The notes beneath the pieces are model-generated. The model did no database searches, was not told where the DNA came from, and saw nothing but the letters and a program-made list of their open reading frames with translations. Of a stretch of DNA of 64,000 nucleotides, positions 37,601 through 50,413 are shown piece by piece. Location of the stretch: the NCBI GenBank assembly GCA_014529385.2, contig CM043942.1, positions 62,225,184 through 62,289,183 on the forward strand, written 5' to 3'. Every line of letters begins with the position of its first letter. Position 1 is the stretch's first letter. The translations under genes were made by a program, and so were the position numbers. The DNA comes from Adiantum capillus-veneris (taxonomy: Eukaryota > Streptophyta > Polypodiopsida > Polypodiales > Pteridaceae).

Positions 37601-39464
37601 TTGCTGGTGGGACACAGCTAAAACGTGCACGACTGTGCAATTATCAAACGAATGCAGCTACTCAAATTAGGCATAGAAATTTTATGCTATACTGATAATT
37701 GGTGGCACAAAGTTGCTGGCAAAAACTGTGATTGCAAGATGCTAAAGGGCCGAAAAAGTTGACAAAGCTAAGTTATACAAAAAATCTACTTAGCAGCAGA
37801 AGAATGACATAGAAACTTACTGCCAAGACCCCTACTGAAGAAGGCTGTCTTTAAAAAAAGTGGTCACATGGTACGTCTACTAGATGGCAAAAACTTCAAA
37901 TGCCAAATGCTGAACGGTCAATTGAAGCACTACATTGTACAAGAAAACTAGAGAATGACAAAGAAATTTTACTGCCAAGACCCTTACTGAGGAAGGTTGT
38001 TTCGAAAAAGAATGGTCACATGGTCCGTCAACTATATAAGGACACAAATATGGCCTATCTCTCTGTTCTTAAGAAGAAGCAAGAAAAGTTATAGCAATTA
38101 CATGCTGACAGCACGTGGTTTGACTTGTATGTCATCCAAACTGAAGGACATCCAGTGCACTTACACCCAGTAGACTTATGCTCTTCCTAAAACCCAAGCA
38201 GGTTTGCTTCGTTTGAAGCTCGACCTCCTCAAAATAAAGCAGCAGTACCAAATTAAGGTGATGATCTCAGTACACTAGTTTCAGAAACTCAAAACAACTA
38301 CGCGTCATAGACTATTTAAGACTGAGGGTGTAGTTTATTATTGACCAGGTGTCAAGTAGAAGCACAATCTACTCCAGATAGGTTCAAAGATAACCATTTT
38401 AAACAGAACAGGTTTTGACCAGAAACCTCTTACCACTCAAGGAAAAAGGCAATTAAGTACATGAGAAAGTCAATCAACTGAGACTTTCTAAAGCCTTGTC
38501 CAGATTTGTCCAGCCAAGGAGGGACATTGAAATGAAACACAAAGCTATAAAGTGCATGATTTGCAAAAAGGAAGATAAGCATGGTAAGTATTCGTTACCT
38601 CCGGACAACAAGGGAAAAGTATGATGGTATACGAAATTTAAACTTGTACCTGGAACCATAGTAGAACAAGCGTCAAAACTTTTTTACCATCCAGGTCTGA
38701 GCATTGCTAAAAACAAAATCATGTCAGAGGGGTCGACTAAAAGACAATCACTCTTTATGCAACTGGCAGTAAGACCTTTAAAATAAACTGAGGGTTGCAG
38801 TAATAAAAATCTATCCAATGGGGGTATGGAAAACATGAGGTAAGTGGCTGATCAAACTACATATTGGTTTCAAGGGTCTAGTCCAAGGAAGAGACAAATC
38901 CCTCACTTCCACACACAGCCTGTTCAAGTGTAGGTTATGCTGATGCCAAAATAGCAAAAACCTGACTAATGTTTCATTTCAGAAGAACACGAAACCTATG
39001 TGAGGATAATTCTAGCTTGAAAGAATGCTTATAATGCTTTTGACAAACAGTGAAGATGATAGCTATATAGTGCACTACAGATTATGACTGGTCACGCTAT
39101 ATCACTACCTCTCCCTCATTAACCCAGTTCAAATAATTGGATAGTTCATCAGTATAACCCTCCAATATACATACTGACTAGGAGTCAGTCACTCATATCA
39201 AGCCCAATTCATGTACATAGTGAAGGTACACAGAATATACTTCTCTAAAGTTTTCACGTATCGTAATGCAGGGACGATTAATGCACACGTTTTTCTACTT
39301 ATAAACAGAAAATGAAAAAGTGAAAATTGTGCATCATCAATGAAATCAGAGGATACCAGTTCATGTTTAGGGTATTTGTACTCACATAGTTCTGCCAAGG
39401 TTCCCAGACAAATCACCAAAACTAATGTTTCGAACCCCTCTGCTGACGGCATTTTGAAAGACCC
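34687..39464 (-). CDS. ABC1K (aarF-domain) atypical kinase, C-terminal nine exons
   Basis: Spliced host gene on the minus strand. Exons from 5' to 3': 39464-39386, 38649-38599, 37568-37427, 36670-36626, 36543-36436, 36033-35992, 35917-35729, 35641-35492, 34833-34687 (stop TAG at 34687-34689). All introns are GT-AG and all phases agree, giving 316 residues. Successive exons encode VFQNAVSRGVRNISFGDLSG, YKFKFRIPSYFSLVVR, LTVLEGIALS with YPWIARKVLTDNSPQLRS, DGVFQIDRLESLVTE and GDFVRETLLEEFAKGLDAW, ending LLLPGELIGRLTSRVVARAI. This is the C-terminal half of plant chloroplast ABC1K proteins, which act in plastoglobule and prenyl-quinone metabolism. The exact paralogue is not decided. The N-terminal kinase exons (ATP-binding motifs) are not found up to 64000. 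The reading frame is intact, so the gene may be alive. Confidence 0.9.
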
Positions 39465-40469
39465 CTGAAATAAGAAATCACCAGAATAATCCTTAATTCC
39501 ATCCAGAGATTGACAGGCACAACTTCTCCCTTGAGATATACCATTAATTTGTCAATCACATTGCAGGACACTTCCCTGAATCCATGCATACACAAGTGCA
39601 ACTGGTAGCACAATAAACTTAGTAGCTAAATGCAGCTAAAGAAAATTTACAAACATTCTCAGTGACAAGAATATCCTGAATATCACTAATAAACTCAGGG
39701 ACATGTGTCATGAGCTCCCTGCAAAGACCTTCCATGCCTGTGCACACACCTACTAATTTTTCCCCTTGGCTGCTCCAGTTTTAACCCAGCCGCCCCTCCC
39801 CCCTTTTCTTTCCTATATTTCTCCTTAGTTCTACCCATGTTAAGTTAACATGCTTTCGTTGCCACCCCTGCCTCCAGCCTACATCAGACCCAGACCCTTG
39901 ACTTCCTCCTGGTCGAAGCACGGTTTCCTTAGCTGCTCAAGCAAACACAAGGACACGATTCAAGATGTTCTAGACACACTCCAATGCAGATGCCATGCCC
40001 AGTAGATTTGGGTGGGGTGGTTTTGGAGGGGCACTAGAGAGGTCGGAGGTCCCACCACCTGCAGAGATGTTTCTGTAACAGTCATGCCAAAAACTATGGC
40101 AAACTTCTATTGCTATGTGTTGGGTTGCAGCCTATGGTATTGTCAGCACCAAACACGGGATATGTATAGCCATGGTGGAGTTCCTGCACTCTTTATTTTG
40201 TTTTCTGTTTTTGTGTTTGTTTTGTTTGGCTTGGGGTGTTGGGAAGCTGGCTGCTGCTATGATCTCTCTCCCAGGTTTACTAATGCAGGATTTCATATGG
40301 TGGTCCCCAAAGTTCCCTCCACTGACTTCCTGGAGTTCCCTCCTCAGCTCTGGATTTCAGGAGCCACCTTCAGCTAGTGAACTGTCCTCTACACTGTATG
40401 ATATCTCCTTGTTTGCTTCAGTTGCAGTGCTTTGTTGGTCCTCTTATGGCCCTTCAGTAGTTTCTTGGT

Positions 40470-40471
<2 letters not shown>
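39465..40471. other. Probable intron sequence of the ABC1K gene, no exon recognised
   Basis: The exon at 39464 starts with two bases of a split codon, so at least one exon lies upstream (higher coordinates). The minus strand at 39740-39660 has an open stretch (GLCRELMTHVPEFISDIQDI) that could be part of an exon, but it does not match the family with confidence. Nothing else is identified before the LINE chain begins at 40472. Confidence 0.4.

Positions 40472-40554
<83 letters not shown>
40472..40554. repeat. (TC)n microsatellite at start of LINE chain
   Basis: About 41 TC dinucleotides directly before the LINE A2 5' UTR. Confidence 0.97.
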
Positions 40555-40557
<3 letters not shown>

Positions 40558-40943
40558 CCCCGCTGGCCCCGCTCGCTCGCTGCCCCCTCGCCCTGCTCGC
40601 TGCCCCCCGCACCTGCCCCTGCCCGCGCGCCACTGTGCCCGACTGCAGCCCTGCCTGCTGCTGAGCCTCTCTCTGTGCTGCTCGCTGCTCGCGCGCGCTG
40701 CTGACTGGTTTGCGCCCTGCCCCCCCCCCCCCCCCCCCCCCCCCCTCTGCCCTCGCGCCCGCCGCCCTGCACCCCCGCCTCTGCCCCGCGCGCACCGTCG
40801 TCCTACACCCCCGCTGCCCTAGCCCCCCAACCTCTACGCGTAGAATGTCTCCCCCCCCTTTCCTACGCGTAGCGTGTCTTCCCCCCACACCTCCCCCCTT
40901 TTTTCTTTCACACGTAGGACGTCCATCCTCTACGAATAGGACG

Positions 40944-40975
<32 letters not shown>

Positions 40976-41006
40976 CGCCCCCGTTCCCCCCACTCATACT
41001 TATTCC

Positions 41007-41042
<36 letters not shown>

Positions 41043-41238
41043 CGTAACTACCGTTTTCACCCCCGGGCCGTATATCTACCACACCCATTCCCCCCCCCCC
41101 CCTTCTCTCTCTCTCTCTCGTAACTAGCGTTTTCACCCCTGGGCCGTACCGCCTCCGCTCTACCACTCGCCGAGACCGCTGCTAGTGTGGGTGCATACGT
41201 GCATCTAAACCCAACCCCCTTGCGGACAGCGATCAAGC
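40555..41238 (+). promoter_or_regulatory. LINE A2 5' UTR with palindromic and tandem motifs
   Basis: Very C-rich, with a homopolymer C run at about 40719-40745 and a T run near 40949-40975. CTACGCGTAG, a perfect palindrome, occurs at 40834-40843 and 40863-40872. Degenerate relatives, each followed by a variant of GACGTC, lie near 40910 and 40930. A CT tract plus CGTAACTA(C/G)CGTTTTCACCC occurs twice, 76 bases apart (41043 and 41119). It resembles the C-rich start of LINE A1's 5' UTR. A role as internal promoter is inferred. Confidence 0.6.
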
Positions 41239-42152
41239 ATGAGGAAGACAAACGATAAAGCCGACCCCCTAGAGGATGCCATTCGAAAATGCAAAGAGGA
41301 AATGACGGAGACCATCACCAAGTTGAACCGCAATCTCTGGGGCACAATAAACATTCTCGAAGGACGTGTGATGATCCAAGAGAGCAAGATAAGCACGCTG
41401 GAAGACCGAGTGACGACCCAAGAGGAAGAGATCGCGTCACTCAAGAAAGAACTCGCCGAAGCCCGATCAAGAAACACACCGGAAGAGGGCGAACTGCAAC
41501 CCTCAGTAATTGAAGAAATCAACACGATTAAGGAACAAGTACGGGCCATCAAAGAGGGAGACGAACAGCACAAAGAAATGACGACTTCTTGGGTGGATGT
41601 TCTTACCAAAACCCAACAAAAGGCAGACGAAGCCGAGAAATGGATCAAGGTGGCCAACAAAGGGAAAGACAAGGAGATAACGCCCATGTCCACACCCAAC
41701 AACATCATTAACCAGACACTAGAGGAGGAGCAGAGGAGAAGAGTGCGCGCTTTACATGTGCGAATTTGCGGTCTTAAAGACAAAGACAATGTGAAGACAA
41801 AGGCAATGTGGACGAAGAAGTAAAAGAACTCACAGCCCTGATGGGGATTCATGAGCCGACACACACAGGGGCATGAAGGGTGGGCAACATAAAGAAAAAT
41901 GGAGGCAGTGAAGAAACCTCAAAAGAAAGAGCACTCATCCTCCGTTTTCCCTCCATGGAAGCAAAGAAGTCTTTCTTGAAGAAAAGACCAACTCTTAAGG
42001 AGACTGGCATCTTTCTCGGGGACAATCTCACCCTCTCGCAAATCGCCCATATGCAGGAAGTAATGCCGGAGATTAGAGCGGCAAGGGGGAAAGGCAAGAT
42101 CGCTTTCTATCGAGACGGAAAACTAGTAATACTCGAGCGACGCTCCACATGA
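41239..42152 (+). pseudogene. LINE A2 ORF1 (L1 ORF1p-like)
   Basis: ATG at 41239 opens a 194-residue frame: charged start, long coiled coil (GRVMIQESKISTLEDRVTTQ, EEEIASLKKELAEAR), MTTSWVDVLTKTQQKADEAE, then the RRM-like EEQRRRVRALHVRICGLKD. Relative to A1, 17 bases around 41787-41820 are duplicated (AAGACAA(A)GGCAATGTG-type), shifting the frame. The C-terminal domain continues in another frame (41880-42152): SKERALILRFPSMEAKKSFL and LSQIAHMQEVMPEIRAARGK. It is otherwise well preserved. Confidence 0.8.
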
Positions 42153-42181
42153 CGGTGCGAGACTTATGGGACCACACTCAA

Positions 42182-43290
42182 AGTAGCTGCCTGGAATTGC
42201 AATGGATCTATGCGTCTTGATGTGGGTGCTTTTGAGGATAGCTTTACCGGCAGAGACATCATCTTCTACTCTGAGACACACCAGGCCCCGCGGCAATCCA
42301 TGCCTCACATCAGTGGATATAGGTGGGAGACAACCTACAGACAAGAGACACGCTCAGAGCACAGAGGGCGGGGCTCGGGAGGAGTGGCAGTGTTATTTAG
42401 AGAGGATCTGCAGCCACTGATACATATAGCCCGCAGGGACGAGCAGGCCAGGTACATGTGGGTGAGACTGAAAGCAGAGACAGGCAGATACCTCTATCTA
42501 GCTATTTGTTACTTTCCCCCGAGTAAATCGGTTTATGCACCACCTAGGGGGCAATCCCCTTTCTCTATTTTGGATGATGACATATGGGAGTTCTCTAGAG
42601 ACGGTGACATTATCATCCTCGGGGAATTCAATGCTAGGACTTCCCATCACCAGGCAGTGTTCTATGATACTTCAGAGGAGATGCTAAGAGAGATAGATGT
42701 GGCAGATACGGGCCATTCCAGACTATCACACAATATGGAATATACTGAGTATGGGCAACACCTGATAGACATGGGCACTGCACATGGATTGGCCATCTTG
42801 AACGGCCTATAGAGATTTCCTGTTGCAGGAGGTTTCACATGCTTCCCACACAGACATGGAGCCAGCACGGTGGACTATGTCATGGAACAACCGAATCTCA
42901 TCTCTAGTATCCAGGATCTCACAGTTGGGCCCAGACCGGTCGGGGTGGCAGTGGATCATGCTCTGGTGTCAATGACTATCTCTTTCCAATTCAGTGTAGC
43001 ACACAGGCCACGAGTAGCAGCCCCTACTCGCTACATATTCACAAGGGAGACGGACTCTGTATACATGGACGGAATCTACAGACACCTATGCATTGAGGAC
43101 CCGGGGCGACCTCTGGAGGAGCTAACTACTATACTGACACAGACATTACATCAGGCAGCAGCAGAAGCATACCCACACACCCAGCCTGAGCAGAGCCGCC
43201 GATCTGGGAGCATGCCTCAGAACAGCTGGTACGATGAGGAGTGCCGCCAGACTAGAGCCAGACTTCAGAGGGAGGTGTTGTTGGGGGACA
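42182..43290 (+). pseudogene. LINE A2 ORF2, endonuclease part
   Basis: Endonuclease: NCNGSMRLDVGAFEDSFTGR, FYSETHQAPR, GGVAVLFREDL, LAICYFPPS, IILGEFNARTSHHQ (D of the usual GDFN is E), STVDYVMEQPN and VAVDHALVSM. One stop lies at about 42810. The match to LINE A ends at LLGD (about 43290), where a minus-strand L1 fragment begins; the RT and everything after are lost. Confidence 0.85.
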
Positions 43291-43896
<606 letters not shown>

Positions 43897-45082
43897 TAGT
43901 GGTTTAGGCGCTCACCAGATCTGTCTCCTCCATACACCGCATGTGGGAACTTCCCAAAGATAGATATGCCTACCTTGCACTTGAGTCCTCTCGACAGTTA
44001 GCCATCCAGGGAGATACAACATGCTAGTATTGGGAGATGACATCATGGTTTCAGGCGCATGGGTTCAGCATAGACAGATTGCCTCCCTTCCAGTACTCAT
44101 TGGATGCACCCTCTCTGACTCTTACACAATTCCAGATCAGCAGGCTCATCCGTTAGGACTTGACTCAGCTAGACACCAAGAAGACATGGACACAGCCAGC
44201 ACAGGAGCTGGGCACGAAGATGGCTTTCTACAGAGAGCATCTCGTCTAGCTTACGGTTGATGGTTTTGTGACAAGGCCCAGATACATGGACACCCACTTG
44301 TCTCATGGGATACGATGTGCTATCGGCCAGATACGCACATCTTCACACCAGCTGCGGATCAAGATTGGGAGATACAGCAGAGTACCAACAGAGGCAAGGA
44401 CATGCCCCCTATGTGACATCGAGCCTGAGACAGAGTTGCACTACACATGCCACTGCCCCGTCTATTAGGAGATACGAGGACGCTTCCATTGCTTGTTCAG
44501 AGAGGGTTTGGACCATTCTCCAGAGTCATGCAGTACCAGGATCAGAGATGCTTGGGTTTGTTTTTGCTCGAGCTACGTAGACACAGAGAGAGAGAGCCTG
44601 ATGAGAGGAGAGGTTGGCCAGTCTCAGAGACAGATCACAGATTTCTTTAGAGGTGCCACTGGACACCCGGAGGAGTTACCACAGCAGAGCTCGTCGTCTC
44701 ACACCAGAGGCACACTGATCGACCGAGCGACTAAGCTTGGAAGATCCAGGCACCCACGACTGCGGAGGACTACACAGCATCGACGGAGGCTGCATCAGAG
44801 GATTCAGATCACTTTGGCTCGACATGCACGACGCCTGGTCAGACTACTGACCATGGAGGAGATTGATGAGATCCGCCAGCGAGACCGATGCTGGATCTCT
44901 TGTGATCTAGATATCCCAGCAAGCTGCTTAGTTCCCACCTAGCAGTTCAGGATTCCATAATATTTTATTTTTTCATTTATCATTTCATTTGTGTCATCTT
45001 GTACCTCTGACTTTGTCTCAGATCCACCACATTGTAACTTTTTGATCTCATAGGTCACTTTGGCCTTTTCAAGACGTTAACA

Positions 45083-45083
<1 letters not shown>
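43897..45083 (+). pseudogene. LINE A3, 5'-truncated (ORF2 C-terminus and 3' UTR)
   Basis: Starts in the region just after the RT thumb (MWELPKDRYAYLALESSRQ). It keeps MTSWFQAHGFSIDRLPPFQY, RYMDTHLSHGIRCAIGQI, the CCHC-like knuckle (CPLCDIEPETELHYTCHC), QSQRQITDFF and the Arg-rich end (PRLRRTTQHRRRLHQRI). Stops near 44027, 44157, 44255 and 44468 and a frameshift after the knuckle break the frame. The 3' hairpin AGGTCACTTTGGCCT is at 45052-45066. Confidence 0.85.

Positions 45084-45160
<77 letters not shown>
45084..45160. repeat. (TC)n tail of LINE A3
   Basis: TC dinucleotides with one break, ending exactly where LINE A4 begins. Confidence 0.97.
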
Positions 45161-45162
<2 letters not shown>

Positions 45163-46272
45163 AGTTAGCCATGCAGGGAGATACAGCATGCTGGTATGGA
45201 GAGATGACATCATGGTTTCAGGCGCACGGGTTCAGCATAGACAGATTGCCTCCCTTCCAGTCCTCACTGGATGCACCCTCTCTGACTCTTACACAGTCCG
45301 AGATCACCAAGCTCATCCGCCAGGACTTGACTCAGCTAGACACCAGGAGGACATGGATACAGCCAGCACAAGAGCTGGGCACGAAGATGGCTTTCTACAG
45401 AGAGCATCTCCTCCAGCTTACGGTTGATGGCTTTGTGACGAGGCCAAGATACATGGACACCCACTTGTCTCATGGGATACAATGTGCTATCGACCAGATA
45501 CGTACATCTTCACACCAGCTGCAGATCGAGACTGGGAGATACAGCGGAGTACCAGCAGAGGCGAGGACATGCCCCCTGTGTGACATCAAGCCTGAGACAG
45601 AGTTGCACTACACATGCCACTGCCCCGTCTACTATGAGATACGAGGACGCTTCCATTGCTTGTTCAGAGAGGGCTTTGGACCATTCTCCAGAGTCATGCA
45701 GTACCAGGATCAGAGATGCTTGGGCTTGTTTTTGCTCGAGCTACGCAGACACAGAGAGAGCCTGATGAGAGGAGAGGCTAGCCAGTCCCAGAGACAGATC
45801 ACAGATTTCTTTAGAGCTGTCACTGGACACCCGGAGGAGTTACTACCACAGCAGAGCTTGTCGTCTCACACCAGAGGCACACTGATCGACCGAGCGACTA
45901 AGCTTGGCAGATCCAGACACCCACGACTGCGGAGGACTACACAGCATCGACGGAGGCTGCATCAGAGGATTCGGATCACTTTGGCTCGACATGCACGACG
46001 TCCCGTCAGACTACTGACCATGGAGGAGATTGATGAGATCCGCCACTGACCGATGCTGGATCTCTTGTGATCTAGATATCCCAGCTAGCTGCTGTTCACA
46101 CCTAGTAGTTTAGGATTCCATAGTATTTTATTGTGGCATTTGTCATTTCATTTTTGTCATTGTTGTCATCTTGTTACTTTGACTCTGACTTTGTATCAGA
46201 TCCACCACATTGTAACTTTCTGGTCTCATAGGTCACTTTGGCCTTTTGAAGACGTTAATATAACATTTCATT
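45161..46272 (+). pseudogene. LINE A4, 5'-truncated
   Basis: Starts at ACAGTTAGCCATGCAGGG, about 110 bases further 3' than LINE A3. A single open frame runs from 45171 to 46049 (292 residues): QGDTACWYGEMTSWFQAHGF, RYMDTHLSHGIQCAI, the knuckle CPLCDIKPETELHYTCHC, FREGFGPFSRVMQYQDQRC, QSQRQITDFFRA and an Arg-rich end closing in LLTMEEIDEIRH. It is intact for the part present, so the copy is younger than A3. Hairpin AGGTCACTTTGGCCT at 46230-46244. Confidence 0.88.
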
Positions 46273-46291
46273 TCTCTCTCTCTCTCTCTCT
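46273..46291. repeat. Short (TC)n tail of LINE A4
   Basis: About nine TC dinucleotides, ending where LINE C begins. Confidence 0.9.
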
Positions 46292-46637
46292 GATCCACCA
46301 CAGCCTACGGACGACATCTACTTCGACTTGGCTCCCAGCACCGTCTCGTTATTTATAACGGGATGGTCCAGTGGCCCACCTCAGGGGGCCTGACTTGTAT
46401 GCCACATGGAGTTGCAGAGGGAGGGGGGAGTACAGTCGACTATATTCTGGGACCCAGGGAGGCTACACACCTTATCACATCCTTCACCATTCCACCCATA
46501 CCCATCGGAGCCGGCCACACATACCTCTCTTTCTCCATCACCGGAGATACCATTCCACAGCTCCACAGCACACACTCCACACACCACCATCCATTTCACA
46601 CATGAGCTAGCCTCTCTTTACTCGGCCGAGGTCGAGC

Positions 46638-49184
46638 ATGGCCTATGCCTCCTCCACCCATCCACACCACTCTCAGTTCTCACATCACATATCTCTTCCG
46701 TTCTCCACACTTCAGCTATTAGCTCCTTTCCACACACCACTCACACAGGACGCACTCCCCCCCCCCGGGACTATGCCTCAGAACCGCTGGTATGATGATG
46801 AGTGCAGAGAGCTATACCGACGCCTCCGCGCACAGCGAGCCTTAGGAGAGATCACAGAGAGAGAGGCCAGACGGCATATGAAGACGCTAACACGCCAAAA
46901 GCGGCGAGCATTCGAAGAGGCACAGGAGCTTGAGCTATACCGCCTATTCATGAGCATGGATAGCGCGACGGCATGGCGCACCCTACGCGAGCCACGTCCA
47001 ACTACAGCTATTGAGGATCCACAGATATGGCATGATTATGCAGAGCGACTTTACGAGGTGCCAGGACAGCCTCCTATCCCACAGCCACACGAGCCACGCC
47101 CCACGTGCTCCTCCTTCTTCACAGCACAGATGGTAGAGAGGGCCATACGCCGCATGCAGCACAGACGATCAGCTGACCATACTGGATTACAGAGTGAGCA
47201 CATCATTTATGCGGCCTCCACTATAGCCCCGTTGATTGCACATGTCTTCAACCGGGCTATAGGGGAGGGCTTCCCAGAGGAGTGGACACAGCACACCATA
47301 GTGCCTATCCACAAATCTGGCGACACCCTGGATCCAGGGAACTACAGGACTATCATGATTGGCCACACGATGGCCAAGCTATATGGAGCAGTACTTGAGG
47401 CACAGCTCAGCTACTACGCAGAGATCGAGGGTTTACGAGCTCCAGGCCAGGCAGGTTTCAGACGAGCTTTCTCCACCACTGATCACATCTTCGTTCTGCG
47501 CTGCTTCATTGATGGGGCAAAGGCGCGGAAGAAGAGGCTTTACTGCTGCTTTGTGGATTTCCGCAAGGCCTTTGACACAGTCCCACGCGAGAGACTCTTC
47601 CAGCGCCTTCACAGCATTGGGGTACCAACAGAGATGATTTGGGCCATATATGCTCTCTACGAGAAGGTGACGGGTCGAGTTCGTTGCCCAGGCGGTTTTT
47701 CAGAGACCATTGCTAGCACCATTGGTGTTAAGCAAGGATGCCCACTCTCCCCGACACTCTTTGGGCTCTACATCGACGAGATCTCCAACTACATACTGCG
47801 AGCAGGGGGAGGGGGGAGCGACTTGGCAGGTACTCCGGTCCACATCATGTTATATGCTGATGATATTGTGTTGATTTCAGAGTCACCCGAGGGCTTGCAA
47901 CGCCATCTTGAGGCCTTGGACGAATTCAGCACACACAGGGGGTTGACTGTGAACCTTGGCAAAACCAAGGTTATGATCTTTCACACATCCAATGCAGTGA
48001 GGAGCGCTGCCACCTTCACAGCAGCAGGAGGACAGGTTGATGTAGTCACCTCCTATGTCTACCTTGGCATCACATTCACCAGCCTACCAGGACCCTTCAC
48101 TATGAGGCAGGCTGCTGCTGACAGGCTCACCCGAGGATATGCAGCTCTGGCCATGCTAGAGCGGAGATGCCACCAGGCACACTTTCAGGAACCCCGCACG
48201 AAGGGGTGGCTTTTCGACACCTTAGTCACTCCGGCCTTGATGTACTCGGCGGCAGTATGGGCACCAGGATTGACAGCTGACCAGTGGACACAGCTTGAGA
48301 GGCCACAGATATGTATGATCTCACGCTTGCTCCGCAGCAAGAAGACAGTGCCACATGAAATTATTAGAGCCGAGCTCGCCACACCACCCATGGTGGTAGA
48401 GGCACTATTCCAGACAGTCTGCTTCATCCAGAGGATGAGAGAGCTACCTCCTGACAGACTTACTCGTAGAGCATTTGAGGCAGCTATACAGCTATCAGAG
48501 AGTGGGCATGAGAGAGCATGGTACTCACAGGTCAGAGCATGGTTTGAGGGACACGGTCTTGACATGGAGAGCCTACCACCTTTCCAGTACGACCCCCACT
48601 CACCATATGTTCACCTCTCTCGCAGTGAGAGGAACTTGGTACTGAGACAGGATCTGTGGCAGCTATACACTAGGAGAGTCTGGGAGTCACCTGGCTTGGG
48701 GACGAGGATGTCAGATTACAGAGACCAGTTTCTCACCATATTGTCTGGGGGGTTCATACAGAGACCACGCTACATGGACACATATATGCCACATAGCTCA
48801 CGGGTGGCGATTGGTCAGCTGAGAGTGGCTTCACACAGGTTAGAGATTGAGATCGGGAGACATACTGGTGTCCCCAGGGAGGAGCGCGTCTGCAGAGCCT
48901 GCACAGAGGAGGTGGAGAGTGAGGAGCACTTTGTATGTAGATGCAGAGCATACACTGAGATCAGAGGCAGGTATGAGGCCCTATTCAGAGGACAGCCCAC
49001 TCTCCGAGAGATCATGGACTCTCGGGATCAGAGACAGCTCGGACGGTTCTTACTAGAGATACAGAGCCATCGGGACACACTACTACAGCCACACACAGCT
49101 ACACAGAGGGGAGACAGTCGCAGCTCACAGACTTCTTTCAGAGGATTACCGCCCCTCCCCCACCAGACACTCAGAGGGGAGTGA
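46638..49184 (+). pseudogene. LINE C ORF2: long open RT and C-terminal region
   Basis: 848 open codons. The first 42 or so are probably out of frame. The linker matching LINE A (HFTHELASLYSAEVEHGLCL) is in frame 2, and the frame changes at a run of ten C (46757-46766), after which MPQNRWYDDECREL matches the family. RT: HTIVPIHKSGD, NYRTIMIGHTMAKLYG, QAGFRRAFSTTDHIF, FVDFRKAFDTVPRERL (Asp at codon 307), KQGCPLSPTLFGLY, MLYADDIVLI (YADD at 47853-47864). Then RYMDTYMPHSSRVAIGQL and the knuckle VCRACTEEVESEEHFVCRC. A one-base shift near 49115 moves the C-terminus to the frame at 49181-49420 (ITAPPPPDTQRG, Arg-rich end). All RT catalytic residues are intact. Confidence 0.88.
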
Positions 49185-49610
49185 CACTCCCACAGGCAGA
49201 GGTGAGCCGAGCTAGACGACGACCACGAGTCACAGGCTACAGGGGCGCGCGCTCCCACCACCGACAGATCGAGGAGATCCGAGCCCGGGAGCGCCGTGCC
49301 ACTGAGGAGCGAGTGGCCCATATGAGGGCCGACCCGACAGCTTTCATCCGGGCAGCCCTGGCACCAGACCCGCCCATGTACCACATCTTACATCCCCCCA
49401 TTAGTACAGGATGGAGCTAGATAGCTTGATGCATTCTCATGATTGTACTACCTTGAGCATATAGACATGCATATACCCCTAGAGATAGAGCTCCATCCCT
49501 CCTCAGATACCCCACTACGTACATTCAGTTCAGTTTTGTATCAGTTTTGTTTCATTTGTCTTTCCGATAGACGGATGACATACACACCATGTACATTTGA
49601 TTTGTCTCAT

Positions 49611-49626
49611 AGGCCGATTTCGGCCT
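49611..49626 (+). other. LINE C 3'-terminal stem-loop
   Basis: AGGCCGATTTCGGCCT pairs perfectly (seven base pairs, TT loop). Compared with the LINE A hairpin, a T-G pair has become C-G and an A-T pair has become G-C, both with compatible changes. It is followed by GACATAGACGTTAAAAATC and the tail. Confidence 0.85.
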
Positions 49627-49644
49627 GACATAGACGTTAAAAAT

Positions 49645-50320
<676 letters not shown>

Positions 50321-50411
<91 letters not shown>
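50321..50411. repeat. (CT)n tail of LINE A5
   Basis: About 45 CT dinucleotides, directly followed by LINE A6. Confidence 0.97.

Positions 50412-50413
<2 letters not shown>

Larger units (their letters stand above)
46292..49644 (+). mobile_element. LINE C, 5'-truncated second family of the chain
   Basis: Related to LINE A at protein level but clearly diverged in DNA and with higher GC. It starts inside the endonuclease: GGLTCMPHGVAEGGGSTVDY (about 46384-46443) matches the A-family GGFTCFPHRHGASTVDY. It contains the most intact RT in the window, a 3' UTR and a perfect 3' hairpin, and ends in (CTTT)n(CT)n. Confidence 0.85.

Noticed and set aside
40012-40471. 121- and 118-residue open frames before the LINE chain.
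   Set aside because: Hydrophobic but without any family match; overlapping frames in probable intron sequence.
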